Notes: generated from the sequence alone by a model not told the origin. A stretch of 64,000 nt of DNA from Skeletonema tropicum (GCA_037178625.1 CM074140.1:2480001-2544000), one strand, 5' to 3'. Counted from the first letter of the stretch, positions 1 through 12,084 are shown. Numbers and translations are program-made.

Positions 1-1361
1 GTCAATGCTTCGGCGTTAAGGCTGATTTTGAGAAAGCACACACCAATTTTGCCACTAGCACTAGATAAAACTTTCCCACCATCCCCCTGTCGGGGGCTTT
101 CTGGCTGTACATATTAATTTAGATGTTGAGTATTTTTCTGCCGTGCCCCCCCTTAATCTCTCCATAAAATTAACAGCTTTGCGGGTACCATAATTGGTTT
201 TTGGAGGGAACTAGAAGAATGGCGCGACAGTGGAGAATGTGGGAAAGATCTCTGCGCTCTCAGCCAATGCAGAGAATATTATCTCGGCTATTGGTACCCC
301 CGAAGGTGGTACTCACGATGAATCTTCTGAACTTCACGACGAAGAGGATTAGAACGAAGGTCATTGGATGATTATCCACCAACATCTCGCTAATATTAAC
401 ACCTATGTATTACATGGAATACCACTTGTCTTGACTCAGTATGATTCAAAACATCAAAATTTTTTTTCTTTTTCAAGTCAGCTTGTTCCTCATGGCAGCT
501 ATCACAAAAGATTGTGCTTGGTTTCTCTAGCATCATTATATAATGCTAGACGCACTCAACCTGCCTTGTGGCGGTCGGCCTGCTGGGGCCAGAACGATTG
601 GGACCTTAATCCCAAAGTAGTTCTAATGGTATAGACAGCCCAATTTGTCATGCAACTTGGACTGTCCCCTTTTCCATAATTGTCCCAGACTGTCCTTAAG
701 ATCTTTTGTGTAGTTGTCAGTGAAGTAGCAATCTGACGCGCAACGAGTTTTTCCACCGCCCCGATGGAAAATCGCAGGTAGCGGATGGAGCGGATGAGCT
801 TTCAATGGCTCTCTCCTTCCCCCATTTCCCCTGCGCCTCGTCGCGCCACTTTCTTTACCATTTTGACTTCTTCGGGAGTACCAATTGAGATGGATTCCCA
901 ATTGTTCTCTGTTCCAATGCTTCTGCAGTCATCGGTCATACATAATATACACTGTCTCATGTCCGTCTAATTCCACCGTGGAAGACCACGTCAATCAGGA
1001 TCCAAAGATCCTCAAAATCGGCAAGCAGTCTCCTCAGTTTTGTTTTCGACAAGCAAAAACATTGCAATCGAGAACACCTCTAGTATTATCACCGATTTTG
1101 ATAGCCATTGAAAGTTTTCCCCACCCACCCAGCCCTTTTCTTACCCACCCTCCCTATCGGTCGGCCTGCTGGGGCCAGAACGATTGGGACCTTAACCAGA
1201 AGATGCCCAGCCCCGGGTTTCCCCGGGTTAGCGTCTTTACAGCATAACTTCGTCAATAATAGGCCGATTCTTATGGTTCAAAGACCAACAACTTTCCATT
1301 TAGTGAGTTTAGAACGCCTCTGCAACGCGCCATGGTGGTATTCCGACCATTCCCCGAGATC
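1..1361. repeat. Dispersed direct repeat, copy 1 (interrupted)
   Basis: Bases 1-609 match 4238-4846 almost base for base, and 1158-1361 match 4809-5012. Between them, copy 1 holds about 547 extra bases (610-1157). A 39-bp block, beginning cggtcggcctgctggggcc, occurs on both sides of the insert (571-609 and 1158-1196) but once in copy 2. No terminal inverted repeats or transposase are visible, so the family is unknown. The left end is cut by the window edge. The open frames in it look like chance, apart from the short acidic frame at 215-352. Confidence 0.9.
215..352 (+). pseudogene. Possible C-terminal exon relic inside repeat copy 1
   Basis: A frame of about 45 codons follows a possible splice acceptor (ggaactag) and ends in an acidic tail, ELHDEED, before TAG. 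The composition (NGATVENVGKIS, then GTPEGG) resembles real protein more than the other frames here. The same stretch recurs at 4452-4589 in copy 2. No start codon or upstream exon is convincing, so at best this is the tail of a duplicated, decayed gene. The parent is not recognised. Confidence 0.25.
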
Positions 1362-3361
1362 TTGGGGGTGCCATTTCAGTAGTATCGACATCGGCCGGCG
1401 GCGGTGCTCGGCCATCACGCATCACACACTAAAAAAAAACATCTCCACCATGACGAATCCGACGGCAAACCATGGTACTATTGGGCCAATGCACCCAAAA
1501 CCATGATAAATGACACTCCTTCTAATCCAATTTTTTATGTAGATTCCGATTATGTAAGCGTCGGCGGTCGAATCAAGGTCATTGTGATGGTATGCGGCTC
1601 TAACCGACGCAGACATAAATTCTGCACCTGCCGGGCAACATCATGATATACTCATATTTAATACAATTCGGTTATTAATAGCCATGGTGCGTCACAGACA
1701 CCTTCTATATATTATGATAATTGATAATTATTATCAGTTTTATTAATGACTTGCCAATTAGACGTAATAATGGAGTAGTAGGCCGAATCATCCGCTGTTG
1801 CTTTGATGCCATCTGGTAGGAATGGTGCTGTTAGGAGTCATATGATACCCTGAAACCACTGTATAATGCTCGCAACAGATGGCCATTGGTGTTGTGTGGT
1901 GAAAGGCCCCCTATTTCGCGGAGTGAATGCACTCAATATCACTTCAAATACTCGTGTATGTGACGGTGTAGGGCTCCTGATTTTCCATGAAAACATGCTA
2001 TATTCCAACCAGTCCAATTATGTTGTAGCCGCAATGAAATAGAGAAACCTGGTCAAACATCGTTGATTGTTATATAATAGTCATCACCTCACTGACTTTT
2101 GGCACCTCTACATCTTGTATTCTGTCAGATATATGCATTCTCCTTTTTGATGTATTTTGTGGAAATTATCCATTTTCACCACCTGTATTCACCATACCAC
2201 TGCATGCGTCATATAACGCCCAGGCACACTCTAGAGGGAACTGATCGCCGCTTAATAGTATATAGTTGGCGTGTGCAAACCAGTTCGGTGGCAGAGCAGC
2301 TCCATCTATTCATCTGAAGACCATATTGAATGTGTATCATCACACCGATGTCAAAGCGCAATTTTCCGACACCTCTACTTTGGTGCCATGATATGTAGCA
2401 ATGGCGTCGGTCGATGACCAACTGAGGACATCACTTCACAGAAAGGCTATTGGAGAGGGAGTTACTGCAGTGGGGCTGTCTAATTTTATGTGTAGCTAGT
2501 GTTGTTGATGTCAGCACGTACGGGGTCGAGGTGCGCCATGGTGATCGCTAGTGATTTTTTTCATTATCCCCTGGGCATCTTCTCTGGTTAACGGTACTTG
2601 GTATTGTATGTGGCCCCCTTTCTGTTTTTGTACACAATACTGAAGACTCCCTTCGGCCTTCCGGCTGCCTTCGGGCCACAACAAGTCATTCTGAAGTGAC
2701 ACATCTCCAAACTACTGAAGTTCAACGCACGATCGATGACTGATCTGATGACCCGAAGCGATGACTCCACCTCAGAAACAATCTGTCAGTCGCGGAAAAA
2801 ATTGTGCACAACATAACAACCATAACAGCAACCTCTGCTCGTGCTCATGATCGTGAAAATATGCAGGGAGCCGAGTGCAGTAGCCAAGTAGCGGTAGAGC
2901 AATATGTAGTAATAGTAATAGTGTAGCCCTTCTTCTCTCTGGAAAGTGCACAGAACTCTAACTCTAGCCTTCTCAGTCATTTCATCTTCAAAAACAATAA
3001 GAAGTTCAAACGATATGACTCGAAGTGTGACGCGTGACCCGATGCGAAGACCCCACCCAGAAACACAACACAGCTTATGCTCGTGACTCGTGAAATGACT
3101 CGTAAAAATATGCAGGTAGGGAAAGATGCCGACTGCGGTACTATAAAGGGTAGCCCTCCCTCTATAGGAAAAGTCACATGACTTAGCCTTCTTTGCGCAC
3201 GATCAATCATTTTGATTTTGCCACAACTAGTGCTAGAGTGCAGCATAATAAATAGTAAATCATCCTCATCTCAACAACAACTGAAGCAAAACACCCCCAT
3301 TGTTTCTGACTGATACTGTTACTGTTACTTCCTCCCCCTGATAATATCGATAATCATCAAC
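1362..3361. other. Intergenic region with no gene; duplicated promoter-like block
   Basis: No convincing coding frame is seen. From about 2731 to 3225 two diverged copies of one segment lie in tandem (about 2731-2985 and 3027-3225). They share blocks such as gatgacccgaagcgatg / gtgacccgatgcgaag, aaaatatgcaggga / aaaaatatgcaggtaggga and gtagcccttcttctct / gtagccctccctct. A TATAAAG box at 3142-3148 precedes the gene starting at 3362 and may be its core promoter. Confidence 0.5.
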
Positions 3362-4171
3362 ATGCGTGTCTCGTACTCCGCTTCCGCCGCCTTTTGGGCA
3401 CTCCTCGCCTCCACCGCTCCTCACAGTCTCGAAGCCAAGCAAGGTCTCGAAGTCAAGGCCAAAGGGCTGCGCCGCAAGATGATCGCCTCGAGTGCGTGCA
3501 CTATCATGGCGATTGAATTTCTCGCCAAAGAGGGCGAGCCTCATCGAGAGATGCAACTCGAATGTGAGTTGGACCCCAAAGATGCCGGTGGCATCTCGGG
3601 TATCACCGCCCCACTCAGCCTTTCCCCCCATCAGAGAGCTGATTTGACGGAAATGATCTACTCCGGTGAAGTCGATCCAGGAGTAGACATGCTCGACATT
3701 GAAGGTGATGAGATTACTGAGAGCCAAGAGGTAAAGATCGATCCCGTTGTCAAGATGAGTTCCAAGCTGTCAAAGACGCCCTCGGCCGAGGTCCAGAAGC
3801 AACGCCGTCTCGTGGACACAAAATCTGGGAAGACACATGCTCCCACAAATCAGCCTACTCCTAACCCAACCCCTGCTCCAGTTCCTCCCACACCACCTCC
3901 TACAGCATTTCCAACCAATCCGCCTACTCCTAATCCAACCCCTGCTCCAGTTGCTCCAACATTTCCACCAACAGCATCTCCAACAATTCCAAAATCTGGG
4001 AAGACTCAAGCTCCCACAAATCCACCAACTCCAAATCCGACTCCAGCTCCAGTTCCTCCCACACCACCTCCTACAGCATCTCCAACAAATCCAAAATCTG
4101 GGAAGACTCCAGCTCCGACACAGGCTGGTGCGACTGAATCTATTCAACTGCACAGAATTAGGGAAGACTAA
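3362..4171 (+). CDS. Secreted propeptide-like protein with Pro-Thr repeats, no protease domain
   Basis: A 269-residue single-exon protein. Residues 1-25 form a signal peptide (MRVSYSASAAFWALLAS...). Residues about 30-160 match the propeptide of the two M11 metalloproteases in this window, sharing LRRK, CTIMA, LAKEGEPHRE, ECELDP, GEVDPGVDMLDIEGDEIT and KQRRL. Where those proteases continue into GDL.MLLVRVTD and then the catalytic exons, this protein turns into Pro-Thr-rich repeats (PTPNPTPAPVPPTPPPT, three rounds separated by KSGKT) and stops. No HExxH motif exists. It may be a secreted inhibitor or decoy for the proteases, a wall protein, or a truncated paralog under decay. The frame is clean and the start is strongly supported by homology. 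Confidence 0.8.
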   Translation: MRVSYSASAAFWALLASTAPHSLEAKQGLEVKAKGLRRKMIASSACTIMAIEFLAKEGEPHREMQLECELDPKDAGGISGITAPLSLSPHQRADLTEMIYSGEVDPGVDMLDIEGDEITESQEVKIDPVVKMSSKLSKTPSAEVQKQRRLVDTKSGKTHAPTNQPTPNPTPAPVPPTPPPTAFPTNPPTPNPTPAPVAPTFPPTASPTIPKSGKTQAPTNPPTPNPTPAPVPPTPPPTASPTNPKSGKTPAPTQAGATESIQLHRIRED

Positions 4172-4237
4172 ATGAGTAGACTGCTTTCATAGCCGCTGCA
4201 CTTACTAGAGCTTACTGGGCGTGCAAACTGTGGAAAG

Positions 4238-5012
4238 GTCAATGCTTCGGCGTTAAGGCTGATTTTGAGAAAGCACACACCAATTTTGCCACTAGCACTA
4301 GATAAAACTTTCCCACCATCCCCCTGTCGGGGGCTTTCTGGCTGTACATATTAATTTAGATGTTGAGTATTTTTCTGCCGTGCCCCCCCTTAATCTCTCC
4401 ATAAAATTAACAGCTTTGCGGGTACCATAATTGGTTTTTGGAGGGAACTAGAAGAATGGCGCGACAGTGGAGAATGTGGGAAAGATCTCTGCGCTCTCAG
4501 CCAATGCAGAGAATATTATCTCGGCTATTGGTACCCCCGAAGGTGGTACTCACGATGAATCTTCTGAACTTCACGACGAAGAGGATTAGAACGAAGGTCA
4601 TTGGATGATTATCCACCATCATCTCGCTAATATTAACACCTATGTATTACATGGAATACCACTTGTCTTGACTCAGTATGATTCAAAACATCAAAATTTT
4701 TTTTCTTTTTCAAGTCAGCTTGTTCCTCATGGCAGCTATCACAAAAGATTGTGCTTGGTTTCTCTAGCATCATTATATAATGCTAGACGCACTCAACCTG
4801 CCTTGTGGCGGTCGGCCTGCTGGGGCCAGAACGATTGGGACCTTAACCAGAAGATGCCCAGCCCCGGGTTTCCCCGGGTTAGCGTCTTTACAGCATAACT
4901 TCGTCAATAATAGGCCGATTCTTATGGTTCAAAGACCAACAACTTTCCATTTAGTGAGTTTAGAACGCCTCTGCAACGCGCCATGGTGGTATTCCGACCA
5001 TTCCCCGAGATC
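4238..5012. repeat. Dispersed direct repeat, copy 2 (uninterrupted)
   Basis: This is the compact version of the repeat at 1-1361. It lacks the insert and carries only one copy of the 39-bp block (4809-4847). Near-identity to copy 1 points to recent duplication; the two copies bracket the propeptide-like gene at 3362-4171. Bases 5013-5243 are the leader of the histidine kinase gene. Confidence 0.9.
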
Positions 5013-5243
5013 ATCGAGTTGAGGAGATGAGACAGCTATGAGCCTTCGTGACCGCTTCAATGTTGAGAGACATGCCTGAAGATCCCGGCTGGGCAGCGCA
5101 GCTGGCTACCTGCTGGCTACGCACGAGCCCGGATGGCATATGGCATAAAAAACATCACCTTTTTGGCTTCTGGATACTCTCTGAACAACCACAACACTCT
5201 TGCTTGTGTGAAAGCAAAGCAGCAGCCATCATCTAACATACAC

Positions 5244-8107
5244 ATGACGTCGTCCAACAACAACAGCCTCCAAGCCGCCATCCAATTCCTCTCCCTACCC
5301 AACACCTGCCCCCTCACCATAATCGCACTAAATCCCCACACAGGCAAACCCATCGCAGTCAATTCCACCTTTGAACAAATCTTTGGATCATTTTACAAGT
5401 TTCAAGAATGGGAGTTTTGTAATGCCGCTTGTGATGACGATGATGAAAAAAAGGAGGATTTGACAGGTGGTGGTGAGGAGGAGTCGAATCGGGGGAGGTT
5501 TCGTAGGGCTATTGAAAAGGTGTCGGATTCGCTTATTACCAGGTGCAATCATCCGAATGGGAATGGATCATCCGCCCATCACAATGATGTCACGGCGACC
5601 ATTCGCAATGTGGAAATGCTGACATTGGGTACCAACGAGGCAGGTTTACCAGTACGAAAGTATTTCGATTGGACTATTGGGAGTGTCAGGAAGGAGGATG
5701 CAGGGGAGGGTGTGGAGGCGGTGATTTTGTATGGGAGTTTGGTGAATGAGATTGAGGAGAGTAATCGGTGAGTTACGTAGAGTGAGAGAGAGGGTCATTT
5801 GTGATTATTTGTAGTGTTTGTGCGACTTGCTTTTTATTGCTTCATAATGCTTGTGCAAACTCTGACATAAATCTCTTCCACGTCATCATCATCATCATCT
5901 CTCTCCACACAGAGCAAGAGACGCCGAACTAATCGACTTCTTCCAAAACGCACCCGTAGCCATGCACTGGCTAAACTCCGACGGGACAGTCCTCTGGGCA
6001 AACCAAACCGAACTAAACGTCCTAGGCTACACCGCCGAAGAATACATCGGACAGCCCATCATGAACTTTTGTCCCGACGAAAAAGAATTGGTACTGGAAA
6101 TCTTTCAACAGTTGGGGAGTGGTAATGCCATTGCCGATGTACCGGTGAGGTTTCGGACGAAGGAGGGGAAGATTGTTCATTTGTTGATTGATTCGAATGT
6201 TGCGTATAATAAGGATGGGAGTTTTGGACATACGAGGTGTTTTATTAGGGATGATACGGCGAGGAAGACTAGGGATGCGAGGGTGCAGTTGTTGCTTGAT
6301 GAGAATGAACGGGTGAGTTTGTGTTTGTGAAGTTTGTTTTGTGTCTCTGTGTGTTTGCAGTATTGATTCAATGCAGTGTATATTGATTTCCTGCTGTTTG
6401 TTCCTTTCATTCTCCTTCTCCTTTACACACGGCGGCGGGCAGAGCCTAAGAATGCTAGACAACTTCCTCTCCCGCACCCTCCATCACATCATGGGACCAC
6501 TCCACGCACTAAGGGCTACTTGTGAAGTTGTGAGTGGTCGGCTTCAAACTCAAAAGTTTGATGAGGCGGAGCGTCAAAAGAGTGTGGAATTGCTGGAGAG
6601 GGCATCTGATACTATTTCGGGGTGTGCTCGTATGACTGCGGATGTCTCGGACCTTGCACGTTTTGGTGAGTAATGAGATTATTATTATGTGTCTTGTTTG
6701 AGATAGCATTACTGCTGCAGATGGCAGTCGTGAATGGATGATTCTTAATAACCCATGTCAACCCCCATTTCATTCACAGATGAGGGTGCGCAGCTTCGCA
6801 CTAAAATCACCCCTTTCAACCTACGCAATCTCGGTATTGATGCAATTGAGAAGGTCAAGTTTAAAGACCTTCGTCTGAATGGAAGTGATGACGGCATCAC
6901 TGTATCCGTCAAATTCGTCGGAGAGGGTGGATCATCTGCGCTAAATACCGATCGGCAAGTCTTGTCGAGGGTGTTGGCTCACCTCTTGGAGAATTCGGTT
7001 CGTGAGGCAAATCCTGGTGGGAATGTAACTCTACAAATTACATCCTCATCCCCATCAAGGGCAACTTCTGACAGCGTAGGGGCGGTGCTCGTAGAGGTAA
7101 TTGATGATGGAAATGGTCTACCATCTGGAACTTGTCTTGAGGCAACTATCAGCGGTATCGGAGGAGTTAACGGTGGTTCACATCGCTATGCTATTGGCAA
7201 CCATGGAAGTCAGGATGATCCTGATGAATTACAAAAGGCACGAGCAGAGATGGAAGAAGGACTTCGGAACCTCAAGCAGAACGGTGTTGGCGTTGGTTTG
7301 CCTGTGTCATATCACTTGGTACGAATGTTAGGTGGAGACTTGAGGCATGATGCAGAGTTTGCAGGTGGAACGAGGATTTGGTTCACTTTGCCAAACAAGA
7401 TTGAGAATGACGACGAGAATGATCAATTCGAGGTGCTCAAGACAGAGACAATATTGAAGAAGGGTCTTCCACCTACTCAAATCTCGTTTGTCCAGAGTGG
7501 AGAATCTGATACCAAAAAGCGCAAACGCGAGGACGATGCTGACTTTGGGAATTTTGTATCCTCCGATAGCTCGGCTGCAACTTCGAACGATGGTGATGAT
7601 AGTTCTATGATAACGAGCGCTGCGAATGGGAAAGGAACTGCTACCGATTCCGTGCCACCTGCAGCGGTTGCGAAATGTGGAGTCAAAGCTTCCATGCCAT
7701 TTTCTGTGCTCATTGTGGAGGATACAGACATCTGTGCCAGGCTTTTGGGTATGCAGCTGAAGAAGATGAAGTGTTCTACAAAACGTGCTGAAAATGGTCA
7801 AGTTGCTCTTGATATATTGAAGTCGTCGATGCCAGGGCAATTCGACTTGATATTGATGGATTTGAGAATGCCCAAGATGGACGGTCTAGAAGCAACAAAG
7901 TTGATTCGAGAAGATCTAAAAATGACGGACATTCCAATTTTAGCTCTCACGGGCGAGAAGAGGGGCGACATTCAAAGTGAATGCGAGGGAATCGGATTCA
8001 CTGACTTTTTCTCGAAACCTTTGCCCAAGAAGAAACTGGAAGAGACGATTGCAAAGTACAAGGCTTTGCGTGATGGGGTGCCAACCGTGAGAGGAAGTCA
8101 ACTATAG
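5244..8107 (+). CDS. PAS-domain hybrid sensor histidine kinase (4 exons)
   Basis: Exons 5244-5767, 5913-6312, 6443-6665 and 6780-8107 join in frame to 824 residues; all introns are GT-AG, 114-145 nt. Order: a divergent PAS-like region (about 15-170), a clear PAS/PAC domain (about 178-300: DFFQNAPVAMHWLNSDGTVLWAN, then GYTAEEYIG), a dimerisation/phosphoacceptor helix with His322 in LHHIMGPLHAL, a HATPase domain (N box LAHLLENSVREA, G1 VIDDGNGLP, G2 GVGVGLPVSYHLVRMLGG) and a C-terminal receiver (LIVEDTD; phospho-Asp743 in LMDLRMPKMDG; Thr in LALTGE; Lys in FSKPLP). It should autophosphorylate and pass phosphate to its own receiver. No membrane segment is seen, so it is probably cytosolic. The ligand is unknown. 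The start at 5244 was chosen over 5133 because the intervening residues look non-conserved. Confidence 0.88.
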
Positions 8108-8954
8108 CTATTGTATCATTAGCAGTAGTTAGAGAGTTAGAGAAGACAACATCAGAGTAGATGGATAGGGGAGGGACGTCGACTCGATGTTGCTTGTAGT
8201 AAAGATAAAGAATAGGAAATACTTAACAGCTTACCGTGTATGGGACAAATTGCTCAAATAGGCTAATCTCCAACAATCTCGCCCCCTTGCTCAGAACCAT
8301 CTATGAATCCTATATCCTACTCTGTCTAGCACGCCCGCCAAAGCCTATGCCATGTCTACCTTGTTCTCTTCACTGCCCTCGTCTATGAAATAATTGAAAT
8401 TTATTTTACTCGTCTTCTTTCTCTTGCCTTCTAATTTAAATCTACAGCACAAATATTGGACCTTATGAGGTCACATGTGAAGCTTTGCATTGGCAATCCG
8501 TCTCTGAAAGTGTCTACTTGCTTCTTTCCGATGGGAATAGCAATAGCGACATAGCGAGTATTGGGCCACAAAACCTCTCATTGCTAAGCGACGGCATTTG
8601 ATGCATGTGAGCATAAGCATAAGCTGATACGGATACATAGGCTGATATTGTATGGCACCAAGCTATTTCCACATGATTAGTCTCTTGTTCATGACTCATT
8701 TAGCCTTTACTTTTGCGGAAAGGGCAACTTCGACAAACAAGTATCTTACCTAGATACATGTAAAGATTTCTAGATCTTATTATTTATCAATATCTCGCGC
8801 ACAGTTCTTTCTCAAATATCAGCCCTTATCATGCTGAAGCATTGTGCACACAAACAAATGTATTTAACCCCTGTAGGTCTTCTTCTCATCAACCCCTTGA
8901 AGAAGACTTGAACTTGTGACTTATAAAATAATTTCTGTCATCTTGACTACTGCC
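8108..8954. other. Convergent intergenic region, nothing recognised
   Basis: This lies between the stop of the histidine kinase (plus) and the stop of the M11 protease (minus). It must hold both 3' untranslated regions. No RNA gene or repeat was recognised. Confidence 0.6.
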
Positions 8955-11900
8955 TTATCCACTGGCTTCAAACTCTCCAACGCATTCAGCGAAGTAACAC
9001 TTTCTTCCGCCCCTTCCACATTTCTGCCCTTGCCTTTGACAGATTTCATCTTCTCCAGCTTCGTCTCCAAACTCACAGATGGTCGTAAACAAAGGTTCGC
9101 GCTTCTGGCAGATGTACTTTGCGTTAGCAGAAAAAGTCTCGAAAACACCTTCCTTCTTTGCTTTGGCCGTCTTTTCTTCCGATGGACTTAGAGACACTGT
9201 AGGACTTGGAGTTGGTGGATTAGTTGGCTGCAGAACAAAAATGCCACATTGAAACAAAAAGAGTTGGTTAGAAAAAGATGAATTATTTGCTGGTCAAACA
9301 CAGATTGATGCATCTCATAACTCACGGGAGATGGTGGAGGAGTAGCTTTTCCTCTCTTCCCAGCTTTTCCAGCAACTGACGGTTCCAAACTGGTCTTTGA
9401 TGAAGGCGGGTCCGACGTTGAAGGAGTTGAAGATGGCTGTCCAGATACAGATGGGTTCAAGCTAGGCTCTGATGAAGGCTGATTCGATGTTGAAGGCACG
9501 CTACTTGGCTCGGACGATGGCGAATTAGACGGAGTTGAAGATGGCTGTCCAGATACAGATGGGTTCGAACTGGGCTCCGATGAAGGCTGGCTTGACATAG
9601 AAGGCATGCTACTTGGATCTGACGATGGCGCACCAGAAATTGAAGGATTCAACGAGGGAGTTGAAGATGGCTGTCCAGATACAGATGGGTTCGAACTGGG
9701 CTCTGACGATGGCGCTCCAGAAACTGACGGATTCAACGACGGAGTTGGAGATGGTTCTCCAGATACAGATGGGTTCAAACTGGGCTCTGATGAAGGCTGG
9801 CTCGACGTTGAAGGAGTTGAAGATGGTTCTCCAGATACAGATGGGTTCGAACTGGGCTGATCCCTTGTCGAAGGCTGGCTTGACGAAGAAGGCATGCTAC
9901 TTGGATCTGACGATGGCGCACCAGAAACGGACGGATTGAACGACGGAGTTGAAGATGGCTGTCCAGATACAGATGGGTTCAAACTGGGCTCTGACGATGG
10001 CGCATTAGAAACTGACGGATTGAACGACGGAGTTGAAGATGGCTGTCCAGATACAGATGGGTTCAAACTGGGCTCTGACGATGGCGCATTAGAAACTGAC
10101 GGATTGAACGACGGAGTTGAAGATGGCTCTCCAGATACAGATGGGTTCGAACTGGGCTGATCCCTTGTCGAAGGCTGGCTTGACGAAGAAGGCATGCTAC
10201 TTGGATCTGACGATGGCGCACCAGAAACGGACGGATTGAACGACGGAGTTGAAGATGGCTGTCCAGATACAGATGGGTTCAAACTGGGCTCTGACGATGG
10301 CGCATTAGAAACTGACGGATTGAACGACGGAGTTGAAGATGGCTCTCCAGATACAGATGGGATCAAACTGGGCTCTGACGAAGGATTTGATGTCGGAGAT
10401 GGTGTGCCAGTGCCGTCCGAAATGGAGATTACTGCAGTACCTGGGCTTGTGGTAATATCAATCGAGTTAACTGTGATCGTAACAGTCTTTCCAGTGTTGC
10501 CGAAGTTTGAGATTGCATAAGACTGTCCTTGAGAGAGCAATGCTCTCAACCAACTCTGTGAGTAAGACTGTCCATTACCGCTATCGACTTGGATGATGTT
10601 TACTTGGTCGTCACCAAGGTCATTGAAAAGGTTGGGTCCAGCAGCACGGTTAAACCCAATGAAGTAGTCATTACCAAATCCAGTCTCAAGCTTAACAACT
10701 ACAGGATTACCGCCTCGATTGCCATACTCACCAACCCCTACCAATGTCAAAGTGTTGGAGTAAGCTGCAGTTCTGGGATCTTCAGTGATTTCCGCATCAT
10801 CGTACCAGTCGAGCTGAAAGTTCTTGGCAGGGTTGAAGCACTGGAATTCATCATCACTGTAGTGTGGGTTACCCATAGTACAGGTATGATCTTCGTATTC
10901 AGCGCCGTTCAAGCCTGAATGAGCGAGGTTGAAGTTGTGACCAAGCTAAAAATTGGCAGATTATCAGCAGATAGAAGATGACGTTAAAATATATCCCCAA
11001 ATGTTGAGACAAAGAAAACAAACAAATACAACTCTTATCACACTACTCACCTCGTGCATAAGCACTCCAGGGACCCCATAGTAATAGTCAATGTAGACAC
11101 TGTTCCAACTGTTGATGTATGCATACGCAGCATAGCCACAGTTGGCTCCGTAGCAGTTCTCCAGAGAATAAAGGACGTAATCATACGGGCCAGGCAGGGT
11201 AATACCAAGCTGGGCATTGACTGCAGTTGTGACAGCGGTTTCGATAGCGCTGCTACTTGACCCATCCAATGGAATGCCGATAGTTACCTCGATGACACCT
11301 GTAGCCACCTCATTGGAGTCGCCATTCCCTACAACGACATTGATTTTGTTCCAGGAACATGCTTCCAATCCACTCTTGAGATTACCTGGATCGCCCGCCG
11401 TTCCAAATACTTCGTCACTAGATGTAGAGATGGAGATAATAGATGAAGAAGAGAGTCGACGACAACAAAAGGGAAAGATAAGTTACAACTCACATGCCAT
11501 GACGCTTATCATATGTATCAAATGAATTATAATTTGTTCAATACTCACCTCATGGTTGCGGCATCATGAGCGTACACGAGCCCGTCGGCGTCAGTTACCC
11601 TAACGAGAAGCATGTCGAGATCTCCTGTCGTGACCGCAAGACGGCGCTGCTTCCTGGCCTTGGCCGAGGGCGCCTTAGACACCTTGGAACTCATCTTGAC
11701 AAGGGAATCGATCTTCACCTTTCTGTCAAAGACTTCCTCCTCGGTAATCTCATCACCTTCAATGTCGAGCATGTCTACTCCTGGATCAACTTCACCGGAG
11801 TAGATCATTCCCCTCAAGTCAGCACTCTGCTGGGGGGAAAGGCTGAGTGGGGCTTTGATACCTGGAACACCGCCGGCATCATCAGGGTCCAACTCACACG

Positions 11901-12084
11901 CGAGTTCAATCTCTCGATGAGGCTCGCCCTCTTTGGGCAGATATTCTTTTGCCATGATAGTACACTCACTTGTGGCGGTGGCCGAGAGCTTCCGGCGCAA
12001 TCCCTTGGCCTGCTTGGCTTCGAAGCCGTGGGGAGCGGTGGAGGCGAGGAGCGCCCAAAAGGCGGCGGAGGACGAGAGGCGCAT
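8955..12084 (-). CDS. Secreted M11 (gametolysin-type) metalloprotease with long Pro-Ser repeat (4 exons)
   Basis: Exons 12084-11549, 11417-11051, 10945-9326 and 9227-8955 join in frame to 931 residues; introns are 131, 105 and 98 nt, GT-AG. It has a signal peptide (MRLSSSAAFWALLAS), an acidic propeptide to about 160, then a zincin domain. HELGHNFNLAHSG (about 300-312) is split by intron 2 exactly between HE and LGH and gives three zinc-binding His and the catalytic Glu. DHTCTMGN is the Met-turn. From about 483 to 830 the chain is a Ser-Pro repeat (SGQPSSTPSFNPSVS type), then a basic linker and a Cys-rich module (YICQKREPLF...CEFGDEAG...CGRGGRKCYFAEC) shared with the paralog at 55719. M11 enzymes act on extracellular matrix or cell walls; the Pro-Ser tract is probably a rigid, heavily glycosylated stalk. 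The start at 12084 rather than 12129 follows paralog alignment. Confidence 0.88.
9420..10390 (-). repeat. Tandem coding repeat (Pro-Ser tract) of the M11 protease
   Basis: A short unit encoding PS-rich 13-residue blocks is reiterated throughout. A higher-order unit of 300 bp is also visible: 9841-10020 and 10141-10320 read the same, and the second copy lacks about one 78-bp sub-unit. This points to recent unequal exchange and probable length variation between individuals. Confidence 0.85.

Noticed and set aside
368..634. 88-codon frame in repeat copy 1 (and its partner at 4605-4898)
   Set aside because: It is conserved only because the repeat is duplicated. Composition is unlike a protein and it lies past the acidic stop at 352.
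610..1157. Possible transposase fragment on the minus strand of the insert in repeat copy 1
   Set aside because: Short frames with no recognisable catalytic motif.
9606..10520. Plus-strand Asp/Gly-rich frames across the M11 gene
   Set aside because: They are the complement of the Pro-Ser repeat in the spliced minus-strand gene, not independent genes.
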